Positions 6,946 to 14,402 of a stretch of DNA of 24,654 bases are shown here, in pieces. How positions within the stretch are numbered: the stretch's first letter is position 1; every line of letters begins with the position of its first letter. Source of the DNA: a virus. The notes beneath the pieces were generated by a model. It worked only from the letters and a program-made list of their open reading frames with translations. It did no database searches and was not told the DNA's origin. Made by a program: the position numbers and the translations under genes. Location: the IMG/VR virus record IMGVR_UViG_3300042302_000282, positions 1 through 24,654 of that record; one strand, written 5' to 3'.

Positions 6946-7664
6946 GATTTACGCAAATCCTCCCCACCCAGTTTAACTCTTCTGAACGCTTCGTACGCGA
7001 ATGAAGACATCGCTTCTGAGTAGTTTGTGTTCCACGTATCCCGGTCTCGGTTTGTTGTAAGTATCGTTGGAAGCCCGTTGTCATAGCGGGCTCGCAAGAT
7101 GTCGTCAAAAGAAAAGTCGTCGTATTTTGAACCGTACTCTTTGCCAAGGTCATCGAGAACTAGCACCCGTACGTTGAGGTGGTCATCACGACTTCTTCCG
7201 TGGAACCCCTCCATCTCTTCATGAAGTTTGCGGCGTTCCTCGGAGTCCACATCAAACATTGCTTTTTTTCTAGAAAGGAGGTCAGTAAAGGTCATATAGT
7301 AAACAACCCGAGCCTTGAGGTCATAGCTCTCGGGTTTCATGTGCAGTATTTTTTGCGCCTCTGTGTCGTCATCGGGGAGCCGGTAAATGAATTCGCTGAG
7401 GGTACTTACCGCATGGGTAGTCTTTCCGACTCCCGGCTTTCCGTCAAACAAAACACCAACGCCTGTGGTGTTGAGGTTTCCGGGCTTTTTGATGATGTCC
7501 CCCGCCAAAAGTTCTCCAAGCCAATCAGTAAGGTCCGGCTTAATTGGGCTTCCCATGTGGTCAACAATGTCTGCGTAATCACGACCGTGATACCGGACAG
7601 GGATGTTTGAGTTGCGGAGTAACCAGTGGCGCTTAAGCGGTGCCAGCGTCTGTAGTGAGTGCAT
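6942..7664 (-). CDS. DnaC/IstB-type helicase loader (AAA+ ATPase)
   Basis: This 240-residue ATPase is expected to load the phage DnaB-type helicase onto origin DNA. It has Walker A GKPGVGKT (75-82), Walker B VLVLDDLGKE (D171, D172), a sensor-1-like PTILTTNRD stretch and a C-terminal AYEAFRRVK carrying a sensor-2-type Arg. The NIPVRY segment before the core is typical of the DnaC/IstB family. The frame stays open to 7790, but that would overlap the initiator gene by 158 bases. ATG 7664 limits the overlap to 32 bases and gives a normal family length; ATG 7682 is also possible. The gene directly follows the initiator-like gene and the helicase is two genes on, an O/P-like arrangement. IstB transposition helpers share the fold, but no transposase is near. 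Confidence 0.85.
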   Translation of the reverse strand: MHSLQTLAPLKRHWLLRNSNIPVRYHGRDYADIVDHMGSPIKPDLTDWLGELLAGDIIKKPGNLNTTGVGVLFDGKPGVGKTTHAVSTLSEFIYRLPDDDTEAQKILHMKPESYDLKARVVYYMTFTDLLSRKKAMFDVDSEERRKLHEEMEGFHGRSRDDHLNVRVLVLDDLGKEYGSKYDDFSFDDILRARYDNGLPTILTTNRDRDTWNTNYSEAMSSFAYEAFRRVKLGGEDLRKS

Positions 7665-8664
7665 TTTCCAATTTCTGCTCATAGCGCTTGAGTGCGCTTC
7701 GTCCCGCGATTGACTTGTCAAACTTTCGTCCGTCAGAAGCATAAACATACTCGTCCAGAGGGGATGCTGTTGGTGACACGCCGGAGGCAAGACCTGTGAG
7801 CCGTTGGTTGGGCTCGAGACCGAGCATCTCGTACGCCTTGCTGAGGTGGGTTTTAAACATGTTGAGGTACCGACCGTGGATGCGGTGCGCCTCGGAGTCA
7901 GCGTTCTTCAGGTTACGGTCGTCGTCGAAGAAGAGGCGCATGAGCTGGAGCTCAACTTCGGGGGACGTCCCGTACTGGCGACGGTAGTTCGATAGCGCAC
8001 CACGAATGGCGGTGGTGTTTACTAGCCCCGGCGTATACGGGAAGCGCTTGCCGAGTTGCTGTGAGAACTCTGCTGCAACGTCATTGGTTGTCCACTCCGA
8101 CTCCGGTCGAAGATTGCGAGTACTCGATTTACGCTTATCGACCTTGGGCTTGGGCTGACCGCCATCCATCTCATCTTCAAACAGACCGACTCCGGCAATA
8201 CCGTCGTCGTCCTCATTCCAGCGTGAAACCACAATCTCCTCTCCGGACGCGCCAGCGGCGCGTACCAAGAAATACGAAGTATTTCTTGTATTACTTACCT
8301 GACTACCAGTAGTCATAGTAGTCATAGTATCACTAGGCATATAGTCAGCTGTTGACCCCACAACCCTGTGGGATGGCTCCGGCTCCGATTCCACAAGGCT
8401 GTGGGATGGTAAAACGAGTTGATAGACGTTCTTGGACCACTTCCCAAGGTTGCGTTTTGTCCGTATGGTCTCGAGCAGACCCGCCTCTTCAAGACCGCGG
8501 AATGCGCGACGAAGGCTCTCCGTACTGTACCCGGTGAGCACCGACAGCTCGTCTGTGGTGACCTTAACTTGGGCTTGGGCGTCCGCAAGATGGTACAACG
8601 AAACGACCGTCTTAAACTCTGCGGGAGATAGCTCGGTTGAAAAAAACTCAGGTGGAAGGCTCAT
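7633..8664 (-). CDS. Winged-helix replication initiator-like protein
   Basis: This is a 343-residue protein, probably the phage replication initiator (functional equivalent of lambda O or DnaD-type proteins). Residues about 10-75 form a winged helix: LSPAEFKTVVSLYHLA, then VTTDELSVLTGYSTESLRRA as the HTH and FRGLEEAGLLETIR. Residues 85-185 are low-complexity and charged, with an 11-residue repeat (PSHSLVE then PSHRVVG), MTTMTTG and acidic runs. The C-terminal part (about 190-300) is helical and may contact the loader. ATG 8664 lies 21 bases after the membrane-protein stop with only a weak AGG-type site. The low-complexity middle coincides with DNA repeats and an AT-rich dip that look like an origin. 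Function rests on the HTH and on adjacency to the loader, helicase and primase. Confidence 0.7.
   Translation of the reverse strand: MSLPPEFFSTELSPAEFKTVVSLYHLADAQAQVKVTTDELSVLTGYSTESLRRAFRGLEEAGLLETIRTKRNLGKWSKNVYQLVLPSHSLVESEPEPSHRVVGSTADYMPSDTMTTMTTGSQVSNTRNTSYFLVRAAGASGEEIVVSRWNEDDDGIAGVGLFEDEMDGGQPKPKVDKRKSSTRNLRPESEWTTNDVAAEFSQQLGKRFPYTPGLVNTTAIRGALSNYRRQYGTSPEVELQLMRLFFDDDRNLKNADSEAHRIHGRYLNMFKTHLSKAYEMLGLEPNQRLTGLASGVSPTASPLDEYVYASDGRKFDKSIAGRSALKRYEQKLENALTTDAGTA
8266..8288. repeat. Perfect 10-bp palindrome inside the initiator gene
   Basis: CAAGAAATAC (8266-8275) and GTATTTCTTG (8279-8288) are exact reverse complements with GAA between them. The element marks the edge of an AT-rich stretch within the initiator gene and may be part of a replication origin. 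Confidence 0.75.
8308..8334. repeat. 9-bp tandem repeat in AT-rich stretch
   Basis: AGTAGTCAT occurs at 8308-8316 and 8317-8325, followed by a degenerate copy AGTATCACT (8326-8334). It encodes MTTMTT of the initiator. Bases 8281-8340 are 35% GC by hand count (21/60), against 58% in the 60 bases on either side. Confidence 0.7.
8358..8409. repeat. Two 19-bp palindromic iteron-like repeats
   Basis: CCACAACCCTGTGGGATGG (8358-8376) and CCACAAGGCTGTGGGATGG (8391-8409) match at 17 of 19 bases. Each holds an inverted repeat, CCACA-4-TGTGG, and their starts are 33 bp apart, about three helical turns. They lie in coding sequence, but third codon positions are also conserved, so selection on the DNA is possible. 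With the neighbouring AT-rich repeats they resemble initiator-binding iterons of a lambda-type origin. The repeats are seen directly; the origin function is inferred. Confidence 0.6.
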
Positions 8665-8685
8665 AGCGTGCAGAGCCTATCACGA

Positions 8686-8964
8686 CTATGTCAGTCTGCG
8701 TGACATGACCTGCTGAATTTGAACCGGACGATTTATCCAACGCATAATAATAAGCGAAATAAATCCGGCAGCCAATGACGCGACAAGCAACGACCAATCG
8801 GATACGCCAAGAATCCAACAGAATAGGGCGGCAAGAGGTGCCGATAAAATACCCTTTATAGTAGGCGAAGGAAACGCAGTAAATCTCTCGAGCAAAGTTC
8901 CGATAGCTTCTGTTGTAAATCCAACAGCCATTCCAGAGATGATGATGTTCAGTAATAGTTCCAT
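8686..8964 (-). CDS. Small membrane protein, possible holin
   Basis: This is a 92-residue protein with three likely membrane segments: about 4-23 (LLNIIISGMAVGFTTEAI), 37-53 (KGILSAPLAALFCWILG) and 58-77 (SLLVASLAAGFISLIIMRW), then a basic tail ending SRRLT. The size, three segments and basic tail fit class I holins, which permeabilise the inner membrane at lysis. It follows the last tail gene by 9 bases. However, no separate endolysin gene is visible in the window, so the holin call is tentative and another membrane protein is possible. ATG 8964 has no clear ribosome-binding site; translation may depend on coupling to the upstream gene. Confidence 0.55.
   Translation of the reverse strand: MELLLNIIISGMAVGFTTEAIGTLLERFTAFPSPTIKGILSAPLAALFCWILGVSDWSLLVASLAAGFISLIIMRWINRPVQIQQVMSRRLT
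8855..8883 (-). promoter_or_regulatory. Weak sigma-70-like promoter candidate before the replication genes
   Basis: On the minus strand TTTACT (-35, 4 of 6 matches to consensus) and TATAAA (-10, 5 of 6) are separated by 17 bases, inside the membrane-protein gene and about 190 bases before the initiator start. It was sought because no intergenic gap separates tail from replication genes. One such match in this length of DNA could easily be chance. Confidence 0.2.
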
Positions 8965-8973
8965 AGGACTATT

Positions 8974-11900
8974 CTACGAGGTAAACCCTTTTAGTTTTTG
9001 TCCGCTTAGGAGTTCCGCGATACCCGATACAAGCTCTACTTGGTACGCCGTATTTGACGGAAGGACACTTTCTATGTTGGTGATTACTTGGGGAAGTTTC
9101 TTTTGTTCATTTTGGTACAGGTGCGAAGGCGAGTTGTTTGCAGTCCCGTACTTCCAGTTGGCGTCTGCATAGGAGCCGTCAAAGTAATCGCTAGCGGAGA
9201 ACCGCGGCTCAAGCTGGGCAAGGTCGACACTAACAAGTTCTGTGTTGTCAAACGTAAAGACAGGAGTCAGCGTAAGGTTGGTAAAGTTTGTTGGCAAGTA
9301 CAGGCTGACCTGAAAACGATACCACTCCGAGGTTAGTCGCGGAGCGGCTGCCCACGTAACGGTTCCTCCGCTCACGTAAGTTCCTGTAGCAGTTGCAAGA
9401 ACACTAAAGCTGTTGCCTGTTGTCGATAGTACCGGCGTAGCTACTCCGTCTAAGTTGTACCCACTGGGCGTAACCGAAGAGACTACAACAGAAGCGCCAA
9501 TGGGAGGTACGCCAAAAGGAGCGGGGTCAATGGTGTACGTCACTACTCCACCAGCTGCCTGTACGTTTGAGATAGTCGTGCTGTTCCGGTACTGGCGGTC
9601 TGCCTGCGCACGAAGCGTGTAGGCACCCCCCGAGCTAAATGCTCCCGTGTGACTGCCTGCAATAGTAAACGTGGTTGCCGTTGCGGCTATAACGGTAGTT
9701 TCAGCGGAGTTGTAGCCTGAAGGCGTCATCCCCGAGACAGTCACCTTGTCGCCTACGTACACCCTTCCGCTAGAGGTATAGGTAACAGAAGTGCCGTTGC
9801 CGACAGCGCCTGAGATACTACCCGTAGAGGTGGCTGTAAGGCTCATTGCGACGTTTGCCGCTTCGGCAGAATAAACAGTGTGTACTCCGGATTGAGTTCC
9901 CGCGGTCGTAATAGCTGTTCCCGCGGTCGCGTTTGCTGCCGAAGTTGCTAACCTGAAGGTGCTGCTAGTAACAACAATCGCATAGTAACGTCCGGCTGTA
10001 GTTACGCCCGTCGGTAGTGCCCCTGTGGTCGTAAAGTAAACAACATCTCCTGTGGTTAGCCCATGTGCTGCACAGGTCACAACTCCCGGTGCGGCAATCG
10101 TCATTGTTGCCGTACCAAGTCCGGAGGACTTTGCATACATGGAAAACGTGTAAAACTGTCCAATAGAAACGTCTTTTTCGTCAATCTCCGCGGTTAGGGT
10201 GTTGTCACCCACGTAACGCCCCATGGTGACGTAAGCAAGACCAGCGTCCGTAGCGCTCGGTCCGGGGGTGTTAGCGCCAATAGTCACTTTAGTTTTAGTG
10301 ACGCTTTGCCCAACAGTCCACGAGGTAAGGGCAGCTACGGCATCTGCGCCTTCAAAGGAGGGGTTGTAGATAAGGTTCTCTTTAGTTGGGGCTAGTCGAG
10401 CAATAGCACCGCGGGCTTCGTAGTAGTTGTGGTTTACAGCACCCGTACCAGAGGCAACTCCTACCGTGGTGTTTCTAACGGTAAATTGAGACGTAGTTGC
10501 CGAGGTTACTATTACATCTGCAAGATTTAGCGAAGTTCCGGACCCGGTCCCCAAGCCCGTAACGCTTACACGGTCTCCCACCGACAAGGCGGGAGTAACA
10601 ACGCTGCCGTTGGAAGTTACCGTTGTTACGGAGTTACTGCAAGTGTAAGTGACGGTAGCCCCATCCCCGGTAGCCGCTGTAATTGCAAACTGACGAGACA
10701 CTTGGAATAGGTCAAGGTAGTACGTTCCGGCAGCACTGAACGAAAGAGTAATGCCAAGATAAACAGCTCCGGCTGGAGCGGTGGCTGACATGGACTGCTT
10801 AGTCCACGTTGAGCTAGCGGAAAAAGTACCGGTTCCTGTAGAGATAAATACACCTGAACGGTCGTACCATTTAAGGCTGTAAGTTACCGTCGAGGTCGCA
10901 GCCGTTTTGTGGTAAAAACTGAGCGTGTAAGGATTTCCCGTTATTACGGGGATGCCTTGAGTTACGGGGTTTTCGTTGCCAATGTTTAGGCTTACATCGG
11001 CGGATGAAGTAACAAGTTTGCCAACAAACTGAGTGTCAACACTGTTTGGTTCTGAGGTCGTGGGGAGCGTAGTGTTGTCTGCGGTCAGGGTTCCCGCACC
11101 CAGTACTCTCCAGAAACTATGAGTACTATTCTCAAAGACTTGTGCGGTACCCCCAGACGACCATGCGGTACCGTTAGGGACTGTTGTCTCAAGAGTAAAT
11201 TGCGAGTTAGTACGCCGCACAATTACCGCCGAGGAACTGTTGTATGAACTTGGGGTAACACCCGTGACAGTTACCACCTGCCCTAACAGAAACTGGTTAG
11301 GAGCCGTGTAAGTTGCATACGTACCGTTGCTAGACGCCCCCGTTATGTTTGCCGTGTTTGACGCTACTGACTGGCTATACGATGACCAGTCTCGAAAAGT
11401 ACTGTCTTGATTGGACAGGAAAAGGTTGGGAGAAGTAGCTACGGTTGCGTTGTACCCTGTCAATGCTTCTAGGTAAGTTGACAGACCGGAGGCGGTCCCT
11501 TTGTGGCTATAGATGTACTGAGCTTCACGAACTAATCGGCGAAGATACCGCGTCGAAGGTCGGTTCTGAACTAAGGCGTCTAGTTCGTACGCCTTAACAG
11601 ACAGAAGCTCGGGAGAATAGTTTGACGCATCATGCCTAGGTTGCAACAGGTCAATGTAAGTCAAAACCTCATCTATCGTGTATGAAAATCCATAAAGAAA
11701 GTTTGACAGGTCAGAGTTTGGGTCTACCTCATCTAAAGTTCCGTTGGAGTCAGAAGTAAATACACGGGGCAAAAGGTCCATGAGCTTTTCGTGCGTGTTT
11801 CTGGTGCGCCCCAGCATTACGCCAGAACCTTCTACGGCAGAAAGCTGAGTTTCATGTTTTCCGGCAATAAGGACCGTAACATCCCCAACCTGAAACCACT

Positions 11901-12264
11901 CTTGGTCGCTAATTAAAAACAGCCAAATAGAGTAGTAAGTAAATTTTCCCGGGGTTAGGGGCACGTAGGTTGTAGGGTCTGTTGCGGTACTTACGGAATC
12001 GGTAAAGTATCTTGGCGCACGGGTTGTCTGAGCTACTTGCTCATCTATAAGAATAACGCCGTCTTCAGAAGTGTCTGGAACGCCAATCTGGTTGCGCACA
12101 AGCCTCATACGGCTGTATGCGCCAACAGGGCTCAACCAAGAAAGGTCAACCTCAGTGTAGTCAACTGCTGTTGCTGTAAACGGAGCAACGTTAAGTGACG
12201 CAAGACCACCAGCTCCGTATATAAATGTTGCGTCGGCATATAACCGCGTTCCATATCTTGGCAC
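8974..12264 (-). CDS. Large baseplate-fibre protein with P2 gpI-like domain
   Basis: This is a 1096-residue virion protein. Residues about 1-135 form a beta-rich, fibronectin-like start. Residues about 160-275 resemble the P2 gpI baseplate domain: LMDLLPRVF, then LSNFLYGFSYTIDEVLTYID, LRRLVREAQYIYSHKGT and ASGLSTYLEALTGYNATV. A long beta-rich shaft follows with at least four copies of a phage repeat built on 'VTVTGVTPSSYN' (variants VTVSGMTPSGYN and VVVSSVTPSGYN). A NLIYNPSFEGAD stretch starts a carbohydrate-binding-like jelly-roll. The C-terminal ASDYFDGSYADANWKYG is a common fibre motif. The start is GTG 12264 with AGGAG nine bases before it. It probably anchors to the baseplate by the gpI part and reaches to the cell surface by the rest. 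Such fusions make exact homologs hard to assign. Confidence 0.82.
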   Translation of the reverse strand: MPRYGTRLYADATFIYGAGGLASLNVAPFTATAVDYTEVDLSWLSPVGAYSRMRLVRNQIGVPDTSEDGVILIDEQVAQTTRAPRYFTDSVSTATDPTTYVPLTPGKFTYYSIWLFLISDQEWFQVGDVTVLIAGKHETQLSAVEGSGVMLGRTRNTHEKLMDLLPRVFTSDSNGTLDEVDPNSDLSNFLYGFSYTIDEVLTYIDLLQPRHDASNYSPELLSVKAYELDALVQNRPSTRYLRRLVREAQYIYSHKGTASGLSTYLEALTGYNATVATSPNLFLSNQDSTFRDWSSYSQSVASNTANITGASSNGTYATYTAPNQFLLGQVVTVTGVTPSSYNSSSAVIVRRTNSQFTLETTVPNGTAWSSGGTAQVFENSTHSFWRVLGAGTLTADNTTLPTTSEPNSVDTQFVGKLVTSSADVSLNIGNENPVTQGIPVITGNPYTLSFYHKTAATSTVTYSLKWYDRSGVFISTGTGTFSASSTWTKQSMSATAPAGAVYLGITLSFSAAGTYYLDLFQVSRQFAITAATGDGATVTYTCSNSVTTVTSNGSVVTPALSVGDRVSVTGLGTGSGTSLNLADVIVTSATTSQFTVRNTTVGVASGTGAVNHNYYEARGAIARLAPTKENLIYNPSFEGADAVAALTSWTVGQSVTKTKVTIGANTPGPSATDAGLAYVTMGRYVGDNTLTAEIDEKDVSIGQFYTFSMYAKSSGLGTATMTIAAPGVVTCAAHGLTTGDVVYFTTTGALPTGVTTAGRYYAIVVTSSTFRLATSAANATAGTAITTAGTQSGVHTVYSAEAANVAMSLTATSTGSISGAVGNGTSVTYTSSGRVYVGDKVTVSGMTPSGYNSAETTVIAATATTFTIAGSHTGAFSSGGAYTLRAQADRQYRNSTTISNVQAAGGVVTYTIDPAPFGVPPIGASVVVSSVTPSGYNLDGVATPVLSTTGNSFSVLATATGTYVSGGTVTWAAAPRLTSEWYRFQVSLYLPTNFTNLTLTPVFTFDNTELVSVDLAQLEPRFSASDYFDGSYADANWKYGTANNSPSHLYQNEQKKLPQVITNIESVLPSNTAYQVELVSGIAELLSGQKLKGFTS

Positions 12265-12277
12265 GGTAAGTTACTCC

Positions 12278-12733
12278 TTAGGCGGTTCCGCCATCAATAG
12301 TTGTAGTGCGAAGTCTTCCTACGGAGTCTACAGAAGTCTTAACAACTCCGCCTACCTTTACTTCAAGAAGGTTTGCCGTTTGAGATGACTGTGCGGTGAG
12401 TGTAAGGTTTACCACGTTTGTGGCGGGAGAGCCCCCAACAGTAGGGAGGATAATGGTGCCACCGCTTTTTTTAACGTAGTCGCTGTAGACAATATACGTT
12501 CCGTTTTCAACGTTAGTAATACGCTCGCGAACGGTGGTCTTATTAGTTGTTGTATCAAAAGTGTCGGACAGGGACCACGCGGATGCGCGTGTCTGTGGGT
12601 TAGTGTCCAAAGTAGAAGCGATTTGCACTACTTCGTCATACAAAGCGTTGACGTCGACGGCAACAACTACGCTGGTGCCGTCAATTCGAGGGGCTCCAAA
12701 AGTAGGAATCGCACCCGGATAGTAAACGACCAC
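12278..12733 (-). CDS. Short tail-fibre or spike protein
   Basis: This is a 151-residue protein. The N-terminal half is helical (DVNALYDEVVQIASTLD) and could trimerise. The C-terminal half holds VVNLTLTAQSSQTANLLEV followed by SVDSVGRLRTTTIDGG, a stretch I know from phage tail fibres and spikes, where it lies just before a tip or cleavage domain. Here nothing follows, so this may be a shortened fibre or an adaptor for the 1096-residue protein. The start is GTG 12733 with a strong AGGAG five bases upstream; no ATG competes. The gap to the next gene downstream is 13 bases. No enzymatic motif is seen. Confidence 0.7.
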   Translation of the reverse strand: MVVYYPGAIPTFGAPRIDGTSVVVAVDVNALYDEVVQIASTLDTNPQTRASAWSLSDTFDTTTNKTTVRERITNVENGTYIVYSDYVKKSGGTIILPTVGGSPATNVVNLTLTAQSSQTANLLEVKVGGVVKTSVDSVGRLRTTTIDGGTA

Positions 12734-12820
12734 AGTATCTCCTAAAAGTCTTTACTTCTATTTTGCCTGTTTATAGGGGGACTTATTGCCTATAACCTAA
12801 TCACAGCTCGTGCTGGGGTG
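12734..12820 (-). other. 87-base intergenic gap with weak hairpin and RBS
   Basis: This and the 75-base gap at 692-766 are the two widest in the window. It holds AGGAG (12739-12743) for the GTG start at 12733 and a 7-bp stem, TTATAGG (12771-12777) with CCTATAA (12789-12795), around an 11-base loop. No U-run follows the stem on either strand, so it is not a convincing terminator. A CTGACA on the minus strand has no good -10 partner. I found no small gene in it. Confidence 0.5.
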
Positions 12821-13528
12821 TCAGTACTTAATGATGTAGTTCATGGTGATGTAAGGCTGAAGATTGTTGTGCCCCTCTGAAGCATTTGCTGCAGTCGTGT
12901 TGATGGTTGAAATTCCAGTAGTAGCCGCAATGTTTGTTGCAGTCTGGTTTTGGATTGCCGGTGTTGCAGCACTAGTTATATGTGTGCGCCCGCCTGTGCC
13001 GCCGCCCCAAGACTCAAAAACGGCTCCGCCACCACCGGCTGGGTTTGCAACGTTTGGGACGCTGTGGTCGTGAGCAGACTGGGTGTGGTTGTGAGGGTTC
13101 TGCGTGTGGTTGTGACCGGGGTCAGTAATGCCGTGATTATGGACAGGAAGACCAGACTGAGCACCTGTCAGGACTACGGATTCTGCACCACCAGTTGAGC
13201 CAAGAGTGGCAAAGGTGCCAGTAGTGTTCTTTCCAACTGGGATTCGAGTTTGCAGGTCGGGGACATTAAACGTTGTGCCAGACGGCAACCCATAAGGGGA
13301 ACTAGCTCCACCAAGAACTTCAAATAGTGCTGGGTAGTCTGCTCTAAGTTTGCTTGAGCCGTCACAAATTAGAAAACCTTCTGGAGCAGTTGCACCAGCA
13401 AACGCCATTGTTACGCCTGTTGGGACACCGATTCTTTTCTCACTAAGCCAAGCCCCAGTTGCGCTGTCGTAGTAATAGCCGTTTGACTTCTGCCCGTTAG
13501 TGGGGCTACTGGGAAAATCGTATGCCAT
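12821..13528 (-). CDS. Tail-collar fibre protein with four HxH motifs
   Basis: This 235-residue protein begins with DFPSSPTNGQKSNGYYYD, a module shared with the 15507-16022 gene, then a phage tail-collar domain (about 35-110): GVTMAFAGATAPEGFLICDG, YPALFEVLG, NVPDLQTRIPVG. Next come four HxH pairs, H130/132, H139/141, H146/148 and H153/155, in HNHGITDPGHNHTQNPHNHT then HDH. The C-terminus NNLQPYITMNYIIKY is the usual end of collar-domain fibres. In T4 gp37, stacked HxH motifs bind iron ions along the fibre needle, so a metal-stabilised trimeric tip is likely here. The start overlaps the stop of the upstream gene as TAATG. The family assignment is good; the receptor is unknown. Confidence 0.88.
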   Translation of the reverse strand: MAYDFPSSPTNGQKSNGYYYDSATGAWLSEKRIGVPTGVTMAFAGATAPEGFLICDGSSKLRADYPALFEVLGGASSPYGLPSGTTFNVPDLQTRIPVGKNTTGTFATLGSTGGAESVVLTGAQSGLPVHNHGITDPGHNHTQNPHNHTQSAHDHSVPNVANPAGGGGAVFESWGGGTGGRTHITSAATPAIQNQTATNIAATTGISTINTTAANASEGHNNLQPYITMNYIIKY

Positions 13529-13857
13529 TACTCAGTCTCCGCAGGTTTGGGATACTTCTCTTTTACCGCTAGACAAGTGGCAATGTAGTCATCAACCTGT
13601 TGCTGGTCGCCCTTTACAATGCCGTCCAGATAGTCAGCCATCGGCGGGTACTCTGGTGCACGGAGTCGTTGATAGTCAAGTGCATCGTAGGCAGCCTGTA
13701 GTCGGGCTACCTCTTCAATAAGGGCTTCTTCCGTAGGTTTTTCAATCTCTTCACTAAGCCACTCAAGACCAGAGTAATCCTCGCCAGTAAGCACCCATTG
13801 CGCTCCCGGAACCAGTGTCTGAATTGCGTCTGGTAGTCCATATGTTCTATTCATCAT
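13528..13857 (-). CDS. Small tail-fibre-associated, chaperone-like protein
   Basis: This 109-residue acidic, helical protein has an N-terminal QTLVPGAQWVLTGEDYSGLE and a helix LIEEVARLQAAYDALDYQR ending RAPEYPPMADYLDGIV. The 'YQRxRAxEYP' core is common in small phage proteins next to tail fibres, often named tail assembly chaperones. It lies between fibre-tip and collar genes, which fits a role in fibre folding or attachment. No signal peptide or membrane segment is seen. There are two adjacent ATG codons, 13857 and 13854; AAGGA lies at better spacing for the second, so the protein may be one residue shorter. Its function is inferred from neighbours and that motif. Confidence 0.72.
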   Translation of the reverse strand: MMNRTYGLPDAIQTLVPGAQWVLTGEDYSGLEWLSEEIEKPTEEALIEEVARLQAAYDALDYQRLRAPEYPPMADYLDGIVKGDQQQVDDYIATCLAVKEKYPKPAETE

Positions 13858-13862
13858 TTTCC

Positions 13863-14402
13863 TTACTGTGCGATTTCCATAATTGTAAAAGTTGATACGG
13901 CTGTACCGTTGTAAATAGACGTATTATCTGCGTAACCTGACGACCTATTCCACAACAAACTTGCAGACTCCGTTACTCCCTGAATGTTGTAAACAATTGG
14001 AGAAGTAGTTGCGGGGCTGTCTAAGAAAGTTGCAGAAACTGTTCTTGAAACGTGGTTAGGGTCTACTGCGTTAGACCAGCCGCTAAAAGCAGTAACCCTA
14101 GCCCGTGAACCAACAGCATTACCAACACCTATTGGGTTCCCGTCTTTTATGAACCTAAATGCTGCGTTGTTTGAACCTGTTCCCCCCAAAGTAACGTTTG
14201 CCATTAACAATACCTTGCTGTTTGAAAACTTTGGAGTAATAGAAATTTGCAAACCATTATCCGGAAAAGTAGACCATCCAGTATGTGCGGTGATTGCAAC
14301 CGCGTATGACGTAGAGCTCGTTTGGCTAACGACTTGTAATACCGTGCCATAAGCTTGCCCTATGCTGTTTTGCCAGCGGTCAAATCTCATTGTTGATGTC
14401 AT
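13863..14402 (-). CDS. Fibre-tip paralog 3 of 3
   Basis: This 179-residue beta-rich protein is the third of three tandem paralogs. Shared features are GTVLQVVSQT near the start, LQISITPKFSNSKVLLMANV, RFIKDGNPIG, a 'FLDSPATTSPIVYNIQG' strand and the end TIMEIAQ. It differs from the other two in its N-terminus (MTSTMRFDRWQNSIG). Its last codons use GAA ATC GCA CAG TAA, not the CAATGA junction of the other two. ATG 14402 overlaps the upstream stop, with GGAG eight bases before it in the upstream coding sequence. The fold looks like a small jelly-roll, probably a trimeric receptor-binding tip, but that is inferred. There are no catalytic residues I can point to. Confidence 0.75.
   Translation of the reverse strand: MTSTMRFDRWQNSIGQAYGTVLQVVSQTSSTSYAVAITAHTGWSTFPDNGLQISITPKFSNSKVLLMANVTLGGTGSNNAAFRFIKDGNPIGVGNAVGSRARVTAFSGWSNAVDPNHVSRTVSATFLDSPATTSPIVYNIQGVTESASLLWNRSSGYADNTSIYNGTAVSTFTIMEIAQ

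Noticed and set aside
6942-7664. IstB transposition helper of an insertion sequence
   Set aside because: The ATPase family is shared, but no transposase or terminal repeats are near, and initiator, helicase and primase genes surround it.
6942-7790. Longer 282-residue version of the helicase loader
   Set aside because: The first 42 residues overlap the initiator gene by 158 bases and do not resemble the DnaC/IstB N-terminus; ATG 7664 is the better start.
8352-8410. CRISPR-like array from the spaced palindromic repeats
   Set aside because: Only two short repeats, a 14-base gap between them, and the sequence is coding within the initiator gene.
12771-12795. Hairpin TTATAGG...CCTATAA as an intrinsic terminator
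   Set aside because: Only 7 bp, AT-rich, an 11-base loop and no U-run on either strand.
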